From Fontivita pretiosa (GTDB taxonomy: Bacteria; Planctomycetota; Phycisphaerae; Tepidisphaerales; Tepidisphaeraceae): DNA of 64,000 bases. Each line of letters starts with the position of its first letter. Within the stretch, counting starts at the first letter, position 1. Below, piece by piece: positions 50,748-59,029 of the stretch. The stretch covers positions 5,456,001 through 5,520,000 of the forward strand of contig NZ_CP191258.1 of NCBI RefSeq assembly GCF_050410795.1, given 5' to 3'. A model generated the notes under the pieces. That model worked only from the letters and a program-made list of their open reading frames with translations, had not been told where the DNA came from and did not search any database. The translations under genes were made by a program, and so were the position numbers.

Positions 50748-50800
50748 ACGCGGTGCGGCGGCGCGGAACACCCTGACAACCGTCGCTCCCGGCCGTCTGT

Positions 50801-52471
50801 TCACTCGAAATCCAGGCAATAGATCTTCGCCCGGTCCATCTGGAACCGCAGGACAATCGGCTCGCCCGGTTTGACGCCAAGATCGTCTGCGGACTTCCAT
50901 CGGACCTGCGAGGCCGGCTGGTCGCCGATGATGGGGATGGAATCGGCCAAGGTCCGTCCGGGAATGGGCCTGCCGTGCAGGTCGGCGGCCTCGACGCGGA
51001 TGTACCCGGTCCGCTTGGTCAGCGCGTTGATGCGCAGCCGGCTGCCAGGGGCAACCACTGCCATCGTGCTGAACCGCCCTTCGCCGGGCGCTTCGATCGC
51101 CATAAGCCGTCCCTTCGGCCAGACGGCCAGCCCCCACCGCACCGCCATCTGCCCACGAGGATACTTGCCCGGCAGCAGGCTCCCCTGATACGGAATGACC
51201 CAATCACCATTGGCCAGCTCAACCAGCCCGGGGTTCAGCACCCACACTCCGCCGCCGTCCCATTGCCCGATGTTCGACGGCGTGAGCAGGCCCGTTCCCG
51301 CGCGATGCCAAAGCTTGCCATCGTGCGAGGTGTACAGATCGATCGCCGTCGTGTCCTCGGCTCGAATCCACCGCGACGGCAGCATGACATGGTGATCGGG
51401 CGCCTTGGGGATGCTGGTATAGCAGTTGAACTGGAACATGTCGTCGGGGGCCATGTCGTTGCCGATCTCGACGACCGTTTCGGACAGCGGGAACTGGAAA
51501 AAGTCGGCCGACTCCGAACGCCCGATCACGACCCGGATGGCGAACTTGTGCCATCGCTCGGTCTGATCCTCGGGCAGCACTCCAAACCGCGGCGAGCGCG
51601 GACCGATCATCGCGCTGCGCAGGTACATCACGTACTTCTTGAGCCTGGGGTCGTAGTACAGGTACTGCCCGCCGTCGCTGGTCTCGACGATCAGCGGCTC
51701 CGGCGTGCGCGTCCAGACAAGCCCGTCCGGCGAGGTATACCCCCATACCGCCTGCACCTTCCCCGCCGAGATCTCCACCGCCATGCGCTGCCAAGGCCGA
51801 CGGTGCTTGTAGCTCTTTTCAAATTCCTCAGGCGTCCATTCCTCGTTCATTGCCTGCTTGTAGCGTTGCTCCGGCGGAGCGTTTTCGTCGTAGAATCCCC
51901 GGAAAAAGCCCAGCCCGCCCAGGTTGTTTTCCCGGCTGCCATTGAACTCGACCAGCCCGAGCTTGGGCCTTGTCCAACTCATCCCGCCGTCGGTTGATTC
52001 CAGATAGCAGTTGCCGCCGGGCTTGCACTTGCCCCAGGCCATGATCTTCCCGTCGCGCTGGTAGAGCGAGGTGATCTCGATGCCGTCGGCTTCCCAGGGA
52101 TACTGCGGCTTGATGGCAAGCTCGCCCTTGCGCGCCGGCTCCGCCACCAGCCGCACGCCGCGCGGAAAGTCGCGCTCCACCCAGTGGATCGCCGGGTCCA
52201 TCGGCGAGGCGCTGACGTTGCGGTTGGCCAAAACCGTCTTGCCGCTGTCGTCCACCCAGTCAAACTCCCCGGGACGAACCCAGTACCAGGTCGTGAACAC
52301 GATGCGTTTGCCGGCCAGCTCGTAAGGCTCGCCGTAGCCAAGTTCGTGGTAATGTGCCCTTGCTGGAAGCGTTGACAGGATCAGGATCAGCCCCGCCATC
52401 AGGAGCAGACCGCTGGCACATCGTCGAGAAAGCAACCCACTCAATCCCGGTAAACGGTCGGATTTGTTCAT
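50801..52471 (-). CDS. Exported propeller-like protein D with C-terminal beta module
   Basis: A 556-residue exported protein with signal GLLLMAGLILILSTLPARA. The first part resembles protein A (KRIVFTTWYWVRPGEFDW against NRIVFTNWYYVNPGDLDW). Blade motifs include YLESTDGGMSWTRPKLGLVE followed by FNGSRENN, and YTSHDGKLWHRAGTGLL. The C-terminal module reads RLRINALTKRTGYIRVEA, IPIIGDQPASQVRWKSADD and VLRFQMDRAKIYCLDF. ATG 52471 is used. It stands apart from the seven-gene run, separated from it by the plus-strand pseudopilin, but its family places it in the same system. Substrate unknown. Confidence 0.75.
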   Translation of the reverse strand: MNKSDRLPGLSGLLSRRCASGLLLMAGLILILSTLPARAHYHELGYGEPYELAGKRIVFTTWYWVRPGEFDWVDDSGKTVLANRNVSASPMDPAIHWVERDFPRGVRLVAEPARKGELAIKPQYPWEADGIEITSLYQRDGKIMAWGKCKPGGNCYLESTDGGMSWTRPKLGLVEFNGSRENNLGGLGFFRGFYDENAPPEQRYKQAMNEEWTPEEFEKSYKHRRPWQRMAVEISAGKVQAVWGYTSPDGLVWTRTPEPLIVETSDGGQYLYYDPRLKKYVMYLRSAMIGPRSPRFGVLPEDQTERWHKFAIRVVIGRSESADFFQFPLSETVVEIGNDMAPDDMFQFNCYTSIPKAPDHHVMLPSRWIRAEDTTAIDLYTSHDGKLWHRAGTGLLTPSNIGQWDGGGVWVLNPGLVELANGDWVIPYQGSLLPGKYPRGQMAVRWGLAVWPKGRLMAIEAPGEGRFSTMAVVAPGSRLRINALTKRTGYIRVEAADLHGRPIPGRTLADSIPIIGDQPASQVRWKSADDLGVKPGEPIVLRFQMDRAKIYCLDFE

Positions 52472-52529
52472 GGCGATGGTCGGCTCGTGTTTTTGCGGCG
52501 ATCGAACACCGTGGCCGGTGAGGGCCGGG

Positions 52530-53636
52530 TCACAGCAAGGTCCGCAGTGCGTCGATCAGCGACCTCACGTGGCGTTCGGTGGCGCTTTGGCCCATCAGCC
52601 CGATCCGCCAGGCTTTGCCCTTGAATGCCCCCAGCCCGGCGCCAATCTCGATGTTGTACTGTTCGAGCAGGCGGCGACGAATGCCGGCCTCATCCACGCC
52701 CGCTGGACACCCCACCGCATTCAGCGTCGGAAGCAGGTGCTGTGAATCGGCCAGGTACTCGATCCCCAACCCCTTCAGCTCAGACTTGAGCAGTTCGTGA
52801 ACGCGGCGATGTCGCTGCCACCGCGCCTCCAAACCCTCTTCCAGCACGATCCGCAGCGCCTCGTGCAGGCCATAGAGCATGTTGATCGGCGCCGTGTGGT
52901 GGTACAGCCGCTCGCTGCCCCAATACTGCCGCACCATCCGCAGATCCAGATACCAGCTCTGCACCGGCGATTTGCGGCTGGCCATCACGTGTTCGGCGGC
53001 GGGGCTGAAGGTCACCGGCGCCAACCCCGGCGGACACGACAGGCACTTCTGCGTGCCGCTGTAGCAGGCGTCGATCCCCCAGCCATCCACATCCACCTCG
53101 ACGCCCCCAAGGCTCGTAACCGTATCCACCAGCAGCAGCGACCCGGCGCGGTGCACGACCTGGCTGATCGGAAGGATCGGCTGAAGCGCGCCCGTCGAGG
53201 TTTCCGCATGCACAATGCCGACAAGCTTGAACGGCCCGTGACGGTCGATTGCCTCCTGCACCTGCTGTGGCGTGAAAACCTGTCCCCAGGGCACTTCGAT
53301 GGCGGTGACCCTCGCGCCGGCCCGGCGGGCCACGTCCTGCATCCGCTGCCCGAACACGCCGTTGACGCACACCAGCATCGCGTCGCCCGGCTCGATCAGG
53401 TTCACCACGCACGCTTCCATCCCCGCCGAACCCGTCCCGCTCACCGCCAGTGTCAGTTCGTTGCGGGTCTGGAACACCGCCTGAAGCATCTGGCGAATAT
53501 CGTTCAGGATGGTCAAAAACTGCGGATCGAGGTGACCAATGGTCGGCTGCGCCATCGCCGCCAGAACTCGCGGGCTGACATCCGATGGCCCCGGTCCCAT
53601 CAGCAGGCGAGGCTGAATGTGGATTTGCCCTTTCAA
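52530..53636 (-). CDS. Class V aminotransferase, serine/alanine-glyoxylate type
   Basis: A 368-residue PLP enzyme of the AGXT/serine-pyruvate aminotransferase group. Near the N-terminus LLMGPGPSDVSPRVLAAMAQ is the family signature; ELTLAVSGTGSAGMEACV is the phosphate-binding region, LLLVDTVTSLGG has the Asp that holds the PLP ring, and DACYSGTQKCLSCPPGLAPV holds the Schiff-base Lys (about 197). TTG 53636 is the chosen start, with AGGGAA nine bases upstream; the frame stays open upstream but runs into the tRNA. ATG 53600 would cut into the signature. It may supply glycine or serine from glyoxylate or pyruvate. Confidence 0.88.
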   Translation of the reverse strand: MKGQIHIQPRLLMGPGPSDVSPRVLAAMAQPTIGHLDPQFLTILNDIRQMLQAVFQTRNELTLAVSGTGSAGMEACVVNLIEPGDAMLVCVNGVFGQRMQDVARRAGARVTAIEVPWGQVFTPQQVQEAIDRHGPFKLVGIVHAETSTGALQPILPISQVVHRAGSLLLVDTVTSLGGVEVDVDGWGIDACYSGTQKCLSCPPGLAPVTFSPAAEHVMASRKSPVQSWYLDLRMVRQYWGSERLYHHTAPINMLYGLHEALRIVLEEGLEARWQRHRRVHELLKSELKGLGIEYLADSQHLLPTLNAVGCPAGVDEAGIRRRLLEQYNIEIGAGLGAFKGKAWRIGLMGQSATERHVRSLIDALRTLL

Positions 53637-53659
53637 GCGATCAACTTCCCTGGTTGCAG

Positions 53660-53733
<74 letters not shown>

Positions 53734-53850
53734 GGCCCATACTACTTTAGCCGTGCCACCGGCCAGTTGCCAGATCGCGCCGCTCGCCGCTGGCATCGCC
53801 ACGCGCGCGGGCCGCAGCAGCGGCGATGCGGAGATGCTACACTGCTGAAC

Positions 53851-55260
53851 ATGCGGATCCAATTCTGCGGCGCGGACAGAACCGTCACCGGCTCGTGTCA
53901 TCTGCTGGATGTCAATGGCCTGCGGGTGCTGCTGGACATGGGGATGTACCAGGGACCCAGGCAGCTTGCGCGACAGTTCAATGAATGGATCCCCGACGGA
54001 GCGGCGTCGGCGGATGCGGTCATCCTCTCGCACGGACACCTGGACCACTGCGGCAAGCTGCCCGTGCTGGTGCGCGCCGGCTACGCCGGGCCGATTTACT
54101 GCACCCCCGCCACCGCCGAAGTGGCCAGAATCGTCCTGGAAGATGCGGGGCAAATTCAGGAAGAAGATGCCGAATACCTCAACCGCCGTGCCAGGCCACC
54201 GGGCGAGATGCCCGTGCAGCCGCTGTTTCGGCGCGGCGACGTGCACCAGGTCCTGAAGCGTTGGAGCCGCGTCGGCTACGGACAGCGAACCGAGATCGCT
54301 TCCCGCAACGGCGGCGGATCCTTCGCCTTCACCTTCCTCGATGCCGGGCACATCCTTGGATCAACCTACGTGCTGATCGAATATCGCGAAAACAACCAAC
54401 CGCGGACGCTGCTGTTCACGGCGGACATCGGCCGCTACGACACGCCGATCATCCGCGACCCGGACCCCCTGCCCGGGCCGGTGGATCTGGTCATCACCGA
54501 GAGCACGTACGGCGACCGGACACACGCGCCGATGAGTCAGGTCGAGCCTCAACTGCTGGGGCTGTTGCGGGAGACGATCGATCGCCGCGGGCGGCTGCTC
54601 GTGCCTTCGTTTGCCGTGGGCCGCACGCAGACCGTGCTGTACTACATGCAGAAGTTCATCCATGAACGGCTGGTCCCGCCGCTGCCGATCTACGTGGACA
54701 GCCCGATGGGAGTGGAGATCTCGCGCGTGCACAGCGAATTTCCCGAGAACTACGACCAGCAGACCAGGGAGCTGATCGGGCATCACGACCTGTTCGGGCT
54801 GACGCGGGTGAACTTCGCGGCCAGCTCGCAGCAGAGCCGGCAGATCAACGCCGACCGCGGCCCGTGCGTGATCATCGCCAGCAGCCCCACCTGCGAATTC
54901 GGGCGGATTCTGCATCACCTCAAGCACAGCCTGGAGCGGGAGAGCGACTGCGTAGCGTTTGTGGGCTGGACCCCGCCACAGACCCTGGGCCGGCGGCTTC
55001 AGGAGGGGCAGAAGCGGGTTCGGATCTTCGATCGCTGGTACGAAGTGAAATGCCGCGTGCAGACCATTCACGGGCTGAGCGCGCATGCCGATCGGGAGGA
55101 GCTGCTGCGATTCCTCGCGCCCACGCTCGTGAGCCGCACCCGCGCGTATGTCGTACACGGCGAGCCGGATCAGGCCGAGGGGCTGGCAAGAAGCCTGCTG
55201 GATCGGGGGATCGGATCGGCCGTGGTGCCGGCCGAGCAGACCGCGGCGCTGCATGTGTAG
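53851..55260 (+). CDS. Beta-CASP metallo-beta-lactamase-fold nuclease (CPSF-like)
   Basis: A 469-residue metal-dependent RNA-processing enzyme. The metallo-beta-lactamase core begins MRIQFCGADRTVTGSCHLLD and has the zinc motif SHGHLDHCGKLP (His 61, 63, Asp 65, His 66), then DAGHILGSTYVLIEY and LLFTADIGRYD. The beta-CASP part has ESTYGDRTH, PSFAVGRTQTVLYYM and SSPTCEFGRILHHL, and the closing HGLSAHADREELLRFL. This is the YSH1/CPSF-like group, not RNase J, judged by the GSCHLLD start. ATG 53851 starts directly at the fold. Confidence 0.9.
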   Translation: MRIQFCGADRTVTGSCHLLDVNGLRVLLDMGMYQGPRQLARQFNEWIPDGAASADAVILSHGHLDHCGKLPVLVRAGYAGPIYCTPATAEVARIVLEDAGQIQEEDAEYLNRRARPPGEMPVQPLFRRGDVHQVLKRWSRVGYGQRTEIASRNGGGSFAFTFLDAGHILGSTYVLIEYRENNQPRTLLFTADIGRYDTPIIRDPDPLPGPVDLVITESTYGDRTHAPMSQVEPQLLGLLRETIDRRGRLLVPSFAVGRTQTVLYYMQKFIHERLVPPLPIYVDSPMGVEISRVHSEFPENYDQQTRELIGHHDLFGLTRVNFAASSQQSRQINADRGPCVIIASSPTCEFGRILHHLKHSLERESDCVAFVGWTPPQTLGRRLQEGQKRVRIFDRWYEVKCRVQTIHGLSAHADREELLRFLAPTLVSRTRAYVVHGEPDQAEGLARSLLDRGIGSAVVPAEQTAALHV

Positions 55261-55278
55261 CGTTCGATGTTCAAAGCC

Positions 55279-56436
55279 TCAGCTCACGCCGACAGGCAGA
55301 ACGGCGCGCAGGCGGGTGATCACGCCGGGCAGCACCGCCAGTGTGCGCTCGATCTCGGCCTCGGTCGTGTAGCGCGAGAGGCTGAATCGCACGGCGCCAT
55401 GGGCGATCTTTTCATCGATCTTCATGGCCCGCAGGACGTGCGAAGGCTCCAGGCTTCCGCTGGAGCAGGCGGCGCCGGCGCTGGCGCAGATCCCCTGCTC
55501 ACTGAGCAGCAGCAGGATCGCCTCCGCCTCCAGACGCGCAAAGCCGATGTTGGTGGTGTTCGGCAGCCGCTGATCGGTTCGACCGTTGACGTGCGTATCG
55601 GGAATGGCCTGGAGGATGCGGCGTTCGAGCATGTCGCGCAGTTCCGCGACGCGCCGCATCTGCGGCAACGCCTCGCGGGCGAGCTGCGCCGCCATGCCCA
55701 TGCCGACGATGCCGGGGACGTTTTCAGTCCCGCCGCGGCGACCGCGCTCCTGCGGGCCACCCACGCACCAGGCGCACAGGCGCGTGCCCCGGCGGACGTA
55801 CAGCGCCCCCACTCCCTTGGGGCCGTGAAACTTGTGGGCTGCGACGCTGGCCAGGTCCATCCCCACGGCGCGGAAATCGGTGGGGATTTTCCCCACCGCC
55901 TGCACCGCGTCGCAGTGGAACGGCACGCGCGCCGCACGGCAGATCTCGGCAATCCGCTGCACCGGAAACAGCACGCCCGTCTCGTTGTTGGCCCACATGA
56001 TCGAGACCAGCGCGGTGTCGTCGTCCAGACTTCGACGAAGCTGATCCAGATCCAGCGCACCGGTGCGATCAACGGAGATCTCGGTGATCTGGCAGCCTTC
56101 ACGCGCGAGCTGATGGCACAGCTCGCGTGTGGCGGAATGCTCGACGGCGGAGATGACGATGCGCTTGCGCGGCGCGCGGGTCGCCAGCAGCCCGCGGATG
56201 GCGGTGTTGATCGATTCAGTGCCCCCGCACGTGAAAAACAGCTCGCTCTCCGAGACATTGAGCAGCTCGGCCAACTGCCCGCGTGCCTGGTCGATTCCCC
56301 GCCGGGCCAGTTGCCCGAAGCGGTGAATGCTCGAGGGATTGCCCCAGAAGTCGGTCAGGTACGGGAGCATGGCCTGCACGACTTCCGGTGCCGGGCGGGT
56401 GGTGGCGTTGTTGTCCAGGTAAACCAGCTCCATCAT
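55279..56436 (-). CDS. Cysteine desulfurase (NifS/IscS type)
   Basis: A 385-residue PLP enzyme that takes sulfur from cysteine for iron-sulfur clusters and thiolated tRNAs. Family motifs are YLDNNATTRPAPEVVQAML near the N-terminus, VISAVEHSATRELCHQL, SVAAHKFHGPKGVGALY with the Schiff-base Lys (about 202), and the catalytic loop ICASAGAACSSGSLEPSHVL with the persulfide Cys (about 324). The short loop is the type I (NifS/IscS) form. Two adjacent ATG codons at 56436 and 56433 are both possible. No iscU or nifU is adjacent. Confidence 0.92.
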   Translation of the reverse strand: MMELVYLDNNATTRPAPEVVQAMLPYLTDFWGNPSSIHRFGQLARRGIDQARGQLAELLNVSESELFFTCGGTESINTAIRGLLATRAPRKRIVISAVEHSATRELCHQLAREGCQITEISVDRTGALDLDQLRRSLDDDTALVSIMWANNETGVLFPVQRIAEICRAARVPFHCDAVQAVGKIPTDFRAVGMDLASVAAHKFHGPKGVGALYVRRGTRLCAWCVGGPQERGRRGGTENVPGIVGMGMAAQLAREALPQMRRVAELRDMLERRILQAIPDTHVNGRTDQRLPNTTNIGFARLEAEAILLLLSEQGICASAGAACSSGSLEPSHVLRAMKIDEKIAHGAVRFSLSRYTTEAEIERTLAVLPGVITRLRAVLPVGVS

Positions 56437-56515
56437 GGGCAATTCTAGCGTGCTGGGTGTCGGCGTGTTAGTGGCTGCGCGTCGGGGTCAACGACACCCT
56501 TCGGCCGGGTTTTCA

Positions 56516-56570
56516 ATATTTTCGAAATATCCGAGCGCTGTTCGCAGATGCACCAGCCCGTCTCTATACT
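56516..56570 (+). promoter_or_regulatory. AT-rich palindrome and candidate promoter before the prenyl synthase
   Basis: ATATTT-TCG-AAATAT at 56516-56530 is a perfect palindrome in a GC-rich background. It lies between the divergent cysteine desulfurase and polyprenyl synthase genes. A TATACT at 56565-56570 with TTCGCA 18 bases upstream could be the promoter of the latter, with almost no leader before ATG 56581. The palindrome may be an operator. Confidence 0.4.
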
Positions 56571-56580
56571 GCCGGCGAAC

Positions 56581-57576
56581 ATGAGCACCGCCACGCTGAC
56601 GGATCGGGTTGGGCTGCACGGTCTGACCGACTGCATTGCCACGGAGCTTGCCGCCGTCGAACGTTGTTTCAACGACGAGCTCACAAGCGAGCTGGAGTGC
56701 GTCAACGCGCTGGTCCGGCACGTCAGCCGGTTCCGAGGCAAAATGCTCCGCCCGATGCTGCTGTTGCTGTCGGGCAGGGCGTGCGGGGAGCTGAACTCCG
56801 CGCACGTCACGCTGGCCACTGTGGTAGAGATGATCCACATGGCCACGCTGGTCCACGACGACGTGCTGGACGAAGCCGAGCTGCGCCGCAAGGGCGCGAC
56901 GATCAACCATCTGCGGGGCAACGAGGCGGCGGTGCTGCTGGGCGATTACCTGATCAGCCACAGCTATCATCTGTGTTCGAGTCTGGATTCGCAGTATGCA
57001 TCGCGGCTGATCGCGCGCACGACCAACCAGGTCTGCGAAGGCGAACTTCTCCAGATCGAGAATCGGAACAACTTTGATCTGGACGAGCGGACGTACCTGC
57101 GGATCATCGGGCTCAAGACCGCGGTGCTGTGCGCCGCCTGCTGCCGGCTTGGCGCCCAGTTCGCCGGCGCCACTCCCGATCTGGTGGACCGGCTGGAGCT
57201 GTACGGCCAATCGGTCGGGACGGCGTTTCAGATTCAGGATGACATCCTGGATATCGTCGGAGACAGCGGAACGGTAGGCAAGACGCTGGGGATCGATATC
57301 GAAAAGGGGAAGTTGACGCTGCCGATGATTCACTTCCTGCGTACCGCGCCACGGCAGCACCGGCAGTTGCTGCGATCGCTTCTGGAAGGCCGCGAGCCAG
57401 ACAAGCTGGAGCGCATACGCAACCTCATCCTGCCCAGCAGGTCCATCCACTACGCGCAGACGCGCGCCCGGCAACTGGTGCAGCGGGCGAGGCAGGCGAT
57501 CGAACCGATCCCCGACTCGCAAGCCAAGCGAGCCCTGGACGCAATGGCGGAATTCGTGGTCTCGCGAACGCTGTAA
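56581..57576 (+). CDS. Polyprenyl diphosphate synthase (E-type)
   Basis: A 331-residue trans-isoprenyl diphosphate synthase that lengthens a prenyl chain by adding isopentenyl diphosphate units. Motifs: FRGKMLRPMLLLLS, first Asp-rich motif LVHDDVLDEAELRRKG (about residue 93), GDYLISHSY, CEGELLQIENRN, and second Asp-rich motif QIQDDILDIVGD (about 220). The length and lack of bulky residues before the first motif suggest a long-chain product for quinones, but chain length needs a test. The 226-base gap after this gene (57577-57802) holds no credible gene. ATG 56548 is an alternative start. Confidence 0.92.
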   Translation: MSTATLTDRVGLHGLTDCIATELAAVERCFNDELTSELECVNALVRHVSRFRGKMLRPMLLLLSGRACGELNSAHVTLATVVEMIHMATLVHDDVLDEAELRRKGATINHLRGNEAAVLLGDYLISHSYHLCSSLDSQYASRLIARTTNQVCEGELLQIENRNNFDLDERTYLRIIGLKTAVLCAACCRLGAQFAGATPDLVDRLELYGQSVGTAFQIQDDILDIVGDSGTVGKTLGIDIEKGKLTLPMIHFLRTAPRQHRQLLRSLLEGREPDKLERIRNLILPSRSIHYAQTRARQLVQRARQAIEPIPDSQAKRALDAMAEFVVSRTL

Positions 57577-57802
57577 CGCAATGGCTGCCGGCAAGGCGGT
57601 TGGCGCAGCCGGCCCAGCCAATCGGATTCATCCAGAGTCGCCGCTGATCCGCAATCCGCGCGAACGTGGCGATTGCAGCTCTTGAAGCGGGCCGGCCGGA
57701 CTGCTCAGCGGCTTGCTGACGGTGCTCCCCTACCACATTCAGGCATCCTCCCTTATAGTGTGCCCCGCTCGAATGGGACGGAGTCTGGATGCGAGGGACC
57801 GG

Positions 57803-58942
57803 ATGTTTGGCAGATGGATCATCCTTGTGGCGCTGGCAACGTATGTGGTGGTGCTGAGCTGCGTGGTGTTGCCGGGCGGCCCATCGCGGCTGAGCGCTGG
57901 CGAGCGAGCCGCTTCCGCCGACGCCGCCGCGGTTCGGCGGACCAGCGCGCCGCCCCGCGTGCCGGCAGGCAGTCGCGATGGCCTGCCCCTGTGCGCCGTG
58001 GGGATGCAGATCCAGCGGACTGACTGGATCGACCGGTACAAGCAGAGTGTGGATGAGATCGCCGCCCTGGGCGCTGACGCGGTGAAGTTCGTCGTTGACA
58101 CGCGAATGGAAAACGTCCGCAGTACCCGGATCTACCTGGACCTGCGGATGACTCCCACGCCCGAGCAACTGGCCGAGCTGATCCGCCACGCCAAGAGCCG
58201 CGGGCTGCGGGTCATCCTCATGCCGATTGTGCTGCTGGACAACCCCAAGGGCAACGACTGGCGCGGAGTGATCAGGCCGGCGGAAGAGTACGGCGGCTGG
58301 GACGACTGGTTCGACAGTTACCGCAACATGCTGAACCACTTCGCGTGGATCGCGCAGGGCAACGGGGTGGATGTGTTCGTCGTCGGCTCCGAATTCGTCA
58401 GTGCCGAAAAGCACGTCGATCAGTGGCGCCAAACGATCGCACACGTGCGAGAGACGTTCAAGGGGCTGCTGACCTATTCGTCCAACTGGGATCACTACAC
58501 CGCGGTTCAGTTCTGGGATGATCTGGACCTGATCGGAATGAACAGCTACTGGAAGTTCGGCACGGAAGGCATCAACGAGAATCCGTCGGTGGAAGATATC
58601 ATCAAGCGGTGGCAGGAGATTCAGAGCGACCTGTTGCCGTGGATTCAGAAGCAGGGCAAGCCGCTGCTTTTTCTGGAGATCGGATGGTTCAGCCAGCGGA
58701 ACGTTGCGTACGAGCCCTGGGATTACACCAAGGACCAGCCGATCGACCTGGAGCTTCAGCGAAAGCTGTACGAGGGGTTCTTCCGGTCGTGGTGGGGCAA
58801 CCCGCTGCTGGGCGGGTTCAGCGTCTGGGAATGGCCGCCGGGTGATGGCGGACCGGACGACGGCGGGTACACGCCGGAGAACAAGCCGGCCGAGAAAGTC
58901 CTTCGCCAGTGGCTCAGTAAGCCGCGGTGGGAAGTCAAATGA
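57803..58942 (+). CDS. GH113-like glycoside hydrolase, membrane-anchored or exported
   Basis: A 379-residue TIM-barrel protein. After an N-terminal hydrophobic segment (WIILVALATYVVVLSCVVLP) and a 40-residue linker comes the barrel: IQRTDWIDRYKQSVDEIAAL, ADAVKFVVDTRMEN, RVILMPIVLLDNPKG, then VDVFVVGSEFVSAEK with the likely acid/base Glu (about 196) and PLLFLEIGWFSQRNVAYEPW with the likely nucleophile Glu (about 292). The GSEF...EIGW pattern and ending FSVWEWPPGDGG fit GH113 (beta-mannanase-like) or related barrels. ATG 57803 has GAGGGA upstream. Substrate unproven; attachment to the membrane is inferred. Confidence 0.75.
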   Translation: MFGRWIILVALATYVVVLSCVVLPGGPSRLSAGERAASADAAAVRRTSAPPRVPAGSRDGLPLCAVGMQIQRTDWIDRYKQSVDEIAALGADAVKFVVDTRMENVRSTRIYLDLRMTPTPEQLAELIRHAKSRGLRVILMPIVLLDNPKGNDWRGVIRPAEEYGGWDDWFDSYRNMLNHFAWIAQGNGVDVFVVGSEFVSAEKHVDQWRQTIAHVRETFKGLLTYSSNWDHYTAVQFWDDLDLIGMNSYWKFGTEGINENPSVEDIIKRWQEIQSDLLPWIQKQGKPLLFLEIGWFSQRNVAYEPWDYTKDQPIDLELQRKLYEGFFRSWWGNPLLGGFSVWEWPPGDGGPDDGGYTPENKPAEKVLRQWLSKPRWEVK

Positions 58943-59029
58943 GGAGCAGTGGTCGCTGATCAGTGCTGAGCAGCCAGCATCGACAGTTTGCTGGCGGGCG
59001 TTTCCTGATCCCTGGCCACTAATCAGATC

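Noticed and set aside
37045..52471. Classical polysaccharide-utilisation locus with SusC/SusD
   Set aside because: No TonB receptor, SusD-like protein, sulfatase or hybrid two-component regulator could be found on either strand in this region.
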